Shown piece by piece: positions 34,725 through 40,852 of a DNA stretch of 40,852 nucleotides (positions within the stretch are counted from its first letter, which is position 1; each line of letters starts with the position of its first letter). The notes under the pieces were generated by a model. That model was not told the origin of the DNA. It saw only the letters and a list, made by a program, of their open reading frames with translations, and made no database searches. Both the position numbers and the translations under genes were made by a program. Source of the stretch: Marinibactrum halimedae (GTDB taxonomy: Bacteria > Pseudomonadota > Gammaproteobacteria > Pseudomonadales > Cellvibrionaceae); NCBI RefSeq assembly GCF_021234875.1, contig NZ_JAJQVM010000040.1, forward strand, positions 1-40,852. Reading direction: 5' to 3'.

Positions 34725-35510
34725 ATGTTTTATGACGTGATGAACACAATGACCCGCACCGACACCGGATACCGCTTTAGCGCCAGTGAAGCCTGGTCAC
34801 AAGGGCGTAGCTTGTTTGGTGGATTAGTCACCGCAATGGCCATTAAATCTATGCGAGAGGAAGTACCAAAAACTCTGCCTTTGCGAGCACTACAAGTGAC
34901 CTTTATCGGCCCAGTACCCTTTGGGGAAGTACACGTTACGGTCACTAAATTACGCCAAGGTAAATCCGTTACCCATATGCAAGCCAACATTTTAGTGGAC
35001 GGCCATGTGCACTGTTTAGTGGTTGCTGCTTTTGGCGCTGCTCGTGAATCAAAAATAGAGTGTTCAAAATTAAAACGGCCTATACAAAAGCCCTTGAAAG
35101 AATGTATTTCGCGCCCTTATTTTGAAGGTTTAATGCCGAAGTTTTGTCAGTTTTTCGATGCCTATTGGGTGGAAGGGAACATGCCAAGCACCAATATTAA
35201 AGACACTAATTCGGTAATTTATGTTTCTATGAAAGATGTCGACAATGTAGATGAAACCGCACTGGTCACTTTGGCTGATAATATTCCTTCTCCCGCATTA
35301 TCCATGGTTGATAAACTGATTCCCGCCAGCTCGCTTGTCTGGAGCTTAGAGTTTTTACATCATCAAGAAGAATACAGCGCCGAAGGCTGGCAGTTCGATA
35401 CTCAATTGTTGTATGCCAAAGAAGGCTACGCCAATCATACCTGTACTATTTGGAGCCCCTGCGGGAAACCCGTTGCCTTAAGTCGCCAGTCGGTCGCTGT
35501 ATTTGGGTAG
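34725..35510 (+). CDS. Acyl-CoA thioesterase-like protein (double hotdog fold)
   Basis: A 261-residue protein resembling TesB-like/4HBT thioesterases with two hotdog repeats. The first has FSASEAWSQGRSLFGGLVTA, the typical W-x-Q-G-R-x-F-GG entry, then LRALQVTFIGPVPFGEVHVT and GKSVTHMQANILVDG. The second is from about residue 150, with LVWSLEFLHHQEEYSAEGWQ and ending in GKPVALSRQSVAVFG, as usual for the family. It is expected to hydrolyse acyl-CoA thioesters in the cytoplasm; chain length unknown. The stop codon lies inside a 16-bp tandem array (35505-35567). A 58-residue membrane protein follows 100 bp downstream before a terminator, so the two probably share a transcript. Confidence 0.85.
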   Translation: MFYDVMNTMTRTDTGYRFSASEAWSQGRSLFGGLVTAMAIKSMREEVPKTLPLRALQVTFIGPVPFGEVHVTVTKLRQGKSVTHMQANILVDGHVHCLVVAAFGAARESKIECSKLKRPIQKPLKECISRPYFEGLMPKFCQFFDAYWVEGNMPSTNIKDTNSVIYVSMKDVDNVDETALVTLADNIPSPALSMVDKLIPASSLVWSLEFLHHQEEYSAEGWQFDTQLLYAKEGYANHTCTIWSPCGKPVALSRQSVAVFG

Positions 35511-35567
35511 CACTTGATTTGGGTAGAACTTGATTTGTATAGCGTTTGACTGAGATAGCGTTTAACT
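35505..35567. repeat. 15-16 bp tandem array, four copies, across the thioesterase stop
   Basis: Units: GGGTAGCACTTGATTT (35505-35520), GGGTAGAACTTGATTT (35521-35536), GTATAGCGTTTGACT (35537-35551), GAGATAGCGTTTAACT (35552-35567), then TGGATAG as a partial fifth. The stop codon TAG (35508-35510) is in the first unit; each later unit carries an in-phase or shifted TAG of its own. Confidence 0.85.
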
Positions 35568-35610
35568 TGGATAGAAAACTCAGCAAACATTTTGGATAAA
35601 GGAAAGAACA

Positions 35611-35787
35611 ATGACACTCTTAATGATTCTCGGCGTACTGGCTATTGCACTATTAGTGATTGTGCCATTGCTGGAAAAATTCGGGAAAGAATACTCGCCA
35701 GAGGAAGTGAAAAAAATCAGTCGTTGGATAATCCCCCTGTTGGCTTTACTGATGGTGCTACAAATTATTCGATATTTTTTGTTTTAA
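35611..35787 (+). CDS. Small two-helix membrane protein, 58 residues
   Basis: ATG 35611 with AAGGAAA seven bases upstream; stop TAA 35785-35787. Two hydrophobic helices (LLMILGVLAIALLVIVPLL and WIIPLLALLMVLQIIRYFLF) flank a charged loop (EKFGKEYSPEEVKKISR), a hairpin topology with a positively charged loop probably in the cytoplasm. I do not recognise the family; the sequence is too short for function. It lies between the thioesterase and an excellent terminator and is likely part of the same transcript. Good start site, hydrophobic pattern and codon usage support it as real. Confidence 0.75.
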   Translation: MTLLMILGVLAIALLVIVPLLEKFGKEYSPEEVKKISRWIIPLLALLMVLQIIRYFLF

Positions 35788-35836
35788 TCCACCGTTTGTA
35801 GAACACTCATCAAGGAATTAGCCAAGGAATAGTCGG

Positions 35837-35884
35837 CCTGTGAAAAAGCTTTTCTAACCATACTTTTTCACAGGTTGTTTTTTC
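35837..35884 (+). terminator. Intrinsic terminator after the small membrane protein
   Basis: CCTGTGAAAAAG (35837-35848) pairs perfectly with CTTTTTCACAGG (35863-35874), then TTGTTTTTTC. It also separates the convergent gene at 35897. Confidence 0.92.
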
Positions 35885-35896
35885 ATACGACCATTG

Positions 35897-37126
35897 TCAC
35901 ACGGCAATATCAATATGCTGAATAGAACCGGATACCGCCCCACCATAAGTACTTTCATAGGCAGCACGAGCCAATAAATTATTGTCTTCATCCACATATT
36001 CAAACGATGCCTGTTCTGCCGCCAAATAAATAAACGACACCCCAGCCTGCTGAAGGCTAATACCAGAAATTAGGTTGCCATTATTTTGTTGAGTATTATC
36101 AGAATCATTCTCAACATTATCCGCATTAATAAAATCACTCACAAACGTGTCTGGCCGAAACAAACTCAATTGATTGAAAATTGAATCCCCAATATCAATC
36201 AAGCCATTACCATTGCCCCCAAAACTATATTGATCAAACAACGCTAACTCTTCAAAACCATTGCCGGTAGCTGGGCCGAACAATTCACTGCCGTCATCAA
36301 TCTCATTATTACCATTTCGATCCAGCGCCAAAAAATACGAATTTTCCCCAATAAGCGGAATCGACTCTTCCTGACCGTCTGCGTCCAAATCAAATAACGT
36401 GCGTTGATCGGTAAAAGACAACGGCTCACCGAAATTTAACACCAGTGGGTCAATTAACTCTCGACGAGCGGGTGACGATTGAGGCGCTGTAGACTGAGAC
36501 AACGCAATTTCTGCACTGAACGATTGCGAACGGCTTTCTGTGAAATCAAAACTAAACGTCTCATCGCCCAGTGAGAACGATGCTGATACAGACAACTCTA
36601 CTGAAGAAGACTGCTCCATACTCAACAACGCACCTTGCCCATTACCCGCATTGCTAAACGCAAAACTGGATGAATATGACATGGAGCGACTGAAACTGAA
36701 CTCGAAGCTGAAATCCGATTCATCAAAAGGTGAGGTGGATATTTCGCCACTGATTTCTTGAATCATGCGAAACATCGTCATCATTTCTGGGGGCACGCCA
36801 TCCAAATCCCCAAACGGGCCTTGCTCATTAGTATCATCATTCGTGGTTGCAACGGGTCGCTCAAGTGCCCGCTGTGCCAATGCCAAGCCCTCTTCACTGA
36901 AATCAAGTCCACGACGTTCTCTATTGCCGCTGCCGGCTTCATCACGCCCACGGGGCTCAACCGGGCGTACCGCCTCTTGCGGTTCACGTTCTATACTCGG
37001 TTGCGAACGCGATAATGCTAGCGCATCAGTGTCAGGCTGAGGGGGCGCCGAATTTTGACGAAAGCTGAGCGATGTTTCAGATCGTGAAGAAGCGCTGAAG
37101 AAAGACGATGCGAAAGTCGATAGCAT
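35897..37126 (-). CDS. EF-hand-like calcium-type repeat protein, 409 residues
   Basis: A Ser/Phe-rich protein without a typical signal peptide. ATG 37126, preceded by GGGGTGG, is preferred to an upstream GTG (37138). Residues about 1-110 are low-complexity and charged. Residues about 115-230 alternate Ser and aromatic residues (DFSFEFSFSRSMSYSSSFAF). Residues about 235-320 hold two calcium-loop-like motifs, DLDADGQEES and DRNGNNEIDDGSELFG, followed by NGNGLIDIGDSIFNQL; this DxDxDG..LD.NGNG.ID.G.ELFG pattern is common in large secreted or surface proteins with calcium repeats. The C-terminus (residues 370-409) looks like a beta segment (AGVSFIYLAAEQASFEYVDE). Family function unknown; possibly exported by a type I-like route (inference). 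Divergent from the Rhs gene across about 510 bp. Confidence 0.75.
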   Translation of the reverse strand: MLSTFASSFFSASSRSETSLSFRQNSAPPQPDTDALALSRSQPSIEREPQEAVRPVEPRGRDEAGSGNRERRGLDFSEEGLALAQRALERPVATTNDDTNEQGPFGDLDGVPPEMMTMFRMIQEISGEISTSPFDESDFSFEFSFSRSMSYSSSFAFSNAGNGQGALLSMEQSSSVELSVSASFSLGDETFSFDFTESRSQSFSAEIALSQSTAPQSSPARRELIDPLVLNFGEPLSFTDQRTLFDLDADGQEESIPLIGENSYFLALDRNGNNEIDDGSELFGPATGNGFEELALFDQYSFGGNGNGLIDIGDSIFNQLSLFRPDTFVSDFINADNVENDSDNTQQNNGNLISGISLQQAGVSFIYLAAEQASFEYVDEDNNLLARAAYESTYGGAVSGSIQHIDIAV

Positions 37127-37638
37127 AAACCACCCCACTTAACCAATGACTAAGATCTCTGACGACCAAACCTCGCGCACAGAAGATCACCTGTTTAGGT
37201 TATCGACCACTCACCCAGCCACTACAGTTAAGGCACGCTCTTTTATCAGACTGTTTTGTCATAAAAACCCTGAACAGTTGGATACCGTCCTGTTTTCGAC
37301 TATGTCATGTCTTCAACTACGCCATGCCTTCAACTACCTCATGTCTTCAACTGCATCATCCCTTCAGTTAGGCCATGGCTTATCAGACAAATATTCTTGT
37401 TCATCTTATTGCCTCATACCTAGGCTTTAGGAGCCTATTCAGAAAATTTTGGCGTAAATAACATCCACATTGACACATCAAACAGAATAAAAATTAGTAC
37501 AATGTAATCTTTATTTTTTGTCGAATCAGTATTAAACAATAACCATCAAAGAACAGACGCGAATAATAAAGACATTAATAGCAGAGACATTAACGTCGAA
37601 AAACACTCTCACACTCTGAAATAAGGACGACTCAAGGC
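37127..37638. other. Intergenic region between the calcium-type gene and the Rhs gene
   Basis: 512 bp without a convincing gene. It contains the 17-bp tandem array at 37289-37385 and AT-rich DNA from 37440. A -35-like TTGACA (37470-37475) has only a weak -10 (ATTAGT at 37493), about 165 bp before the Rhs start. Confidence 0.5.
37289..37385. repeat. 17-bp tandem array, four clear and two diverged copies
   Basis: Units: CATGTCTTCAACTACGC (37306), CATGCCTTCAACTACCT (37323), CATGTCTTCAACTGCAT (37340), CATCCCTTCAGTTAGGC (37357-37373). A diverged copy precedes (CCTGTTTTCGACTATGT, 37289-37305) and a partial one follows (CATGGCTTATCA, 37374). All are strictly 17 bp in phase. Confidence 0.92.
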
Positions 37639-40600
37639 ATGGCCATTTATGTAACCACCACCAACGGAGAGCGCTACACCCTCGAAATTGCCTGGCCAAA
37701 CATGCCTTCTACTCGGTACACCTACTTCGACTTTATTGAGTTTGTCAGTGCCTGTCCCTCTTCAGAATTAAAGCGTATCCATAGCCACTACTTTGGGCTA
37801 ACCAAAGACATCTCAAAGCCCATGTTGATGCCTCAAGAACAACCCAGGCTGAAAGATCAACACAATGCTTATTTAACCAACCCAAAATACCAAGCCCCCC
37901 GCCAATTTAATCAACTGCAAAAAGACATTTTTCTTGCGCTGGTCCACAACCGTTTAGAGATTAAAGAAGCCCCATTATCACTGGACGAGCTCAGTAATGA
38001 ATCGGCGCTATTACGCCAAAAAATCCAATTGGGCTTACGTCAAATCATTGCCCAGGAACAAGCTGAAGCGGCGCAAATAGAAGCGGATTACCAACAACGT
38101 TCCACATTGGGTAAAGCCGGTGCCTATGTTCAATCGCTTGGCGAGGGGTTGGGTGAGGCGGCCTGGGGCTTGGCGGTCTGGGCAAAAGATATTGTGGAAG
38201 TGGCCCATAAAGTCTCGCCCCAGCATTTGTCTTACGTTGCATCAAAAGCCGCTTTTGATTACACCGCGAACAATAAAAGCTTCGCAGACTCAGGAGGCGA
38301 GTACCTTACTGGCTTAAAGAAAGAAGCGGTGGACGTGTTAGGGTTCGACCCCACCAAAATTACCCGCGCCCAATTTGAACAAGCCATGGACGTCGCCACC
38401 TTAATTTACGACGACCCCTCCTTGCGGCAAATGATAGGGGAGTTTGCCAAAGATTATGTGGCCGCCCAGCACAGCCTAGAGTGGACAGAAATTGCGGGCG
38501 GTGGCGTCTTCGAAATTATCCTCACCATTGTCTTAGCTGCCGTCACCGGCGGTGTGGGCGCAGCCGTTGCGGCGGCAAAAAACATTCGCTTAATCAAAAG
38601 CTTTAGAAAAGTGGGCGAACTCATGATGAAGTTTGCCAAGTCGCAAAAAAGTCGATTAAAAGCCTTAAAAAAACGCGCAGCTAAAGCCGAGAAAGCCGAT
38701 TACAAAGACATCCCTACCTCCGACGGAACCCCAGAAACGCCCTCCTCTGACCCGGCCAAAGAAGGCCGAGAAAAGCGAATGGCGGACAAACAAAAAGCCG
38801 ATGAGGCCAATAGTGAAAGTAAGCCCGAGTCCAGTTCGACAGAAACGGGCGAAAACGGGAATAATGACAAAACACCCAACGACGAAAAGGTGGAAAAACG
38901 CAGCGAACCCATCAACTTAAAAACCGGTGAAGAACAGCTCATTTTGCAGGACGCCGTTTTGGATGGCCCTTTGCCACTGGTGCTGGCTCGCGCTTATCGC
39001 AGCAGTAATGCTGCAAAAGACAGCCCGTTGGGTTTTGGTTGGAGCCACACCCTAGATGAATCCCTAACGTGGGACGGACAACCCGATTCCCAGGTGCAGT
39101 TCCACGATTACGAAGGCCGACGAATTACCTTCCCGGTGCCCGAGCCGCAAGAACGCAGCCACAATATCGTCGAACACTTAACCCTCACTCGCCTAAGTGA
39201 TCAGCACTGGGTAATTACCCCCTATGGCGCCATTGACGGGGTACAAAAGCACTTTAAACACGCGGGAGAGGGTGATCCGAACCGATTTATCTTACGTCAA
39301 ATCGCCGACGACTACGGCAACTATTACCGATTCCTCTACAGTAAGGACGCCTCACAAGGGCGGCGTTTAGCTCGAATAGAATCATCATTGGGCGATGCGC
39401 TGCATTTAACGCCTTCCCCCTGTGGCCGCATCCAACAAGTCATTCGAGAAACAGCCGATGGCCAGAAAACCGCTTTAGCCCAGTACCGCTATTCTGAGGC
39501 TGGGGACTTACTCTCAGCAACCGACACTCAAGGGTTTAGCGAGCATTACCAATTCAACAACCATATGATCACTCAGCGTACCCTCAAAACAGGGTATCAA
39601 TTCCATTGGGAATGGAGTGAATTGGGGCCGGCCGGGAAATGCTTACACCAGTGGGGCGATCCCATTAATGATACGCCCACTTACGACTATCGCTTCCAGT
39701 GGGATGACGACGGCAAAGGGGTAACCGTCACGGATACCCGTGGCGGCGTAGAAGTGGTGCGCTTCGATGAGCGCGGCAATATGGTGTACAACAAAGACCC
39801 AATGGGCGCCGAAACCCATTACCACTACAACGCGCTTGGCCAATTACTGCAAACGGATTTACCCGCTCACCATAACGAGCACCGCACGGAAAAATTCGAA
39901 TACGACAAACAAGGTCGCCTCAGTAAAAAAATCGACGTGGCCGGTAACGAACACACCATTGCCTACAATGCCAGTGGCCTGCCCAGCAAAATCACCAATC
40001 CAGACGGTCACACCTGGGAGCGTCGCTACAATTTGCGCGGGCAAATTAAAGCCACCATCGACCCGCTGGGCAATAAAACCACCTACACCTACAACCCCAT
40101 CGGGTTGGTTGGCAGCGTAACCGATGCCTTAGGCAACACCACTCGCTACCTCTGGAATAATCACGGCAAACTCACCGCCGTGCACGACCCCATGGGGCGC
40201 ACCCAGCATTATGTGTATGACAACGCCCAGCGGTTAATTGAAGTTAAACACGCACAAAAGCAATCGACTCATTACCAATACGACTCGCTCGATCGCATCA
40301 GTGCGGTAACCACCCCCGACGGCGCCAAAACCCAATATCGCTATAACCCGCAAGGGTTAGTCTCAGAAATTATCGATGCCGAAGGCCGCAGCACCCAGTA
40401 TTTTTACGATGGCTTAAGCCAAGTCTCGAAGCGCATTAATCCCGACGGCACCGCACTGCATTACGCTTATGATGGCGAGCGGAATTTAATTGGGTTATTA
40501 AACGAAAAGGGCGAACGCTACCAATTAAAATACGATTTAAAAGAACGCTTAACTGAAGAAGTGGGTTTTGATGGCCGTACCACCCGTTACGCCTATAACC

Positions 40601-40852
40601 AAGCGGGCCATTTAATTGCCAGCCGTGCGGTGATGGACCCGCAAAATGGCGACGGCATCGATACCTTATTCGAACGTGATCCGTTCGGCAGATTATTACG
40701 AGAAAACACCCCGGATGGTGTCACGGATTTTCAATACAATGCCTCCGGCCAATTAACCGAAGCCAAAAATGCACACCGCACCTTAAAGTGGACCTACGAT
40801 GCCTGTGGGCGAGTGATTCATGATTGGCAAGGGCACGACAAACTCACTCATC
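37639..40852 (+). CDS. Rhs-repeat polymorphic toxin/effector, 3' end beyond window
   Basis: At least 1071 codons from ATG 37639 to the window edge, with no stop. Residues about 1-285 are a non-Rhs N-terminal region (MAIYVTTTNGERYTLEI, helices such as QLQKDIFLALVHNRLEI) without a PAAR motif. A hydrophobic helix follows at about 286-315 (VFEIILTIVLAAVTGGVGAA), then a charged Lys/Glu/Ser linker to about 415. From about residue 420 comes the DUF6531-like entry of Rhs shells (PINLKTGEEQLILQDAVLDG, PLGFGWSHTL). YD repeats then fill the rest, such as YDKQGRLSKK, YNASGLPSKI, YDALGN-like TYNPIGLVGSV and YDNAQRLIEV. Rhs proteins encapsulate a variable C-terminal toxin and are delivered by type VI secretion or other routes against neighbouring cells. 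The toxin and immunity gene lie outside the window. Confidence 0.93.
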   Translation, partial: MAIYVTTTNGERYTLEIAWPNMPSTRYTYFDFIEFVSACPSSELKRIHSHYFGLTKDISKPMLMPQEQPRLKDQHNAYLTNPKYQAPRQFNQLQKDIFLALVHNRLEIKEAPLSLDELSNESALLRQKIQLGLRQIIAQEQAEAAQIEADYQQRSTLGKAGAYVQSLGEGLGEAAWGLAVWAKDIVEVAHKVSPQHLSYVASKAAFDYTANNKSFADSGGEYLTGLKKEAVDVLGFDPTKITRAQFEQAMDVATLIYDDPSLRQMIGEFAKDYVAAQHSLEWTEIAGGGVFEIILTIVLAAVTGGVGAAVAAAKNIRLIKSFRKVGELMMKFAKSQKSRLKALKKRAAKAEKADYKDIPTSDGTPETPSSDPAKEGREKRMADKQKADEANSESKPESSSTETGENGNNDKTPNDEKVEKRSEPINLKTGEEQLILQDAVLDGPLPLVLARAYRSSNAAKDSPLGFGWSHTLDESLTWDGQPDSQVQFHDYEGRRITFPVPEPQERSHNIVEHLTLTRLSDQHWVITPYGAIDGVQKHFKHAGEGDPNRFILRQIADDYGNYYRFLYSKDASQGRRLARIESSLGDALHLTPSPCGRIQQVIRETADGQKTALAQYRYSEAGDLLSATDTQGFSEHYQFNNHMITQRTLKTGYQFHWEWSELGPAGKCLHQWGDPINDTPTYDYRFQWDDDGKGVTVTDTRGGVEVVRFDERGNMVYNKDPMGAETHYHYNALGQLLQTDLPAHHNEHRTEKFEYDKQGRLSKKIDVAGNEHTIAYNASGLPSKITNPDGHTWERRYNLRGQIKATIDPLGNKTTYTYNPIGLVGSVTDALGNTTRYLWNNHGKLTAVHDPMGRTQHYVYDNAQRLIEVKHAQKQSTHYQYDSLDRISAVTTPDGAKTQYRYNPQGLVSEIIDAEGRSTQYFYDGLSQVSKRINPDGTALHYAYDGERNLIGLLNEKGERYQLKYDLKERLTEEVGFDGRTTRYAYNQAGHLIASRAVMDPQNGDGIDTLFERDPFGRLLRENTPDGVTDFQYNASGQLTEAKNAHRTLKWTYDACGRVIHDWQGHDKLTH

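Noticed and set aside
37289-37385. CRISPR-like array
   Set aside because: Units are contiguous with no unique spacers and are only 17 bp; the same holds for the other arrays.
37470-37503. Sigma-70 promoter for the Rhs gene
   Set aside because: TTGACA is present, but at 17-18 bp the -10 is only ATTAGT/TTAGTA, and a better TACAAT is 22 bp away; not firm enough to annotate.

Overview
The window looks like chromosomal DNA of a gammaproteobacterium, probably a marine or halotolerant Pseudomonadales/Oceanospirillales-type lineage. The reasons are moderate GC content and two housekeeping blocks whose order I recall from Pseudomonas near oriC. One is aroE-hemF-(x)-tsaC-dprA-LysM gene-def-fmt-rsmB-trkA. 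The other is znuA/zur/znuC/znuB ... polA-(sRNA)-engB-cytochrome c4-dsbA-dgcP. I cannot name the genus from the sequence.

Layout. 1-1158: right end of an IS66-type insertion sequence that has cut off the 5' part of a fumarylacetoacetate-hydrolase (FAH) family gene. 1265-9684: accessory region with an SDR oxidoreductase, a CgeB-like putative glycosyltransferase, an unrecognised 495-residue protein, a secreted S33-type alpha/beta hydrolase divergent from a membrane-bound LytTR regulator, and two small unknown proteins sharing a C-terminal motif. 9711-14800 (minus strand): aroE, hemF, tsaC, dprA and a LysM protein. 15116-21203 (plus strand): def, fmt, rsmB, trkA, trkH. 21377-25165: a bacteriohemerythrin, then the zinc-uptake locus zur-znuC-znuB divergent from znuA, with a Zur-box-like palindrome in the shared promoter. 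25166-26725: a long, mostly non-coding stretch with one small secreted protein. 26726-34406: polA, a predicted sRNA at the position of Spot 42/ErsA, engB, cytochrome c4, a lipoprotein-type dsbA, a dgcP-like diguanylate cyclase and a convergent single-domain response regulator. 34725-40852: thioesterase, a 58-residue membrane protein, an EF-hand-like calcium-type protein, and the first 1071 codons of an Rhs-repeat polymorphic toxin running off the end.

How the parts work together. The minus-strand block carries shikimate and haem synthesis, tRNA t6A modification and DNA uptake. The plus-strand block carries N-terminal formyl-Met processing (def, fmt), rRNA methylation and potassium uptake (trkA, trkH). 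The zinc genes form a self-contained Zur regulon. engB, cytochrome c4 and dsbA serve ribosome assembly, respiration and periplasmic folding.

The least expected signals are not genes. (1) A family of short tandem arrays (unit 14-17 bp, 2-6 copies, a different sequence at each locus) lies in intergenic DNA and often runs across stop codons, with in-frame 12- and 15-bp counterparts inside dprA and fmt. (2) Four CGGT-centred sites at exact multiples of 21 bp lie between the hydrolase and the LytTR regulator. (3) An ErsA/Spot42-position sRNA has a sigma-E-like promoter and an intrinsic terminator. (4) A 625-bp non-coding stretch contains a segment with 51 C and 5 G in 110 nt, flanked by strong hairpins. 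No tRNA, rRNA or CRISPR array was seen.
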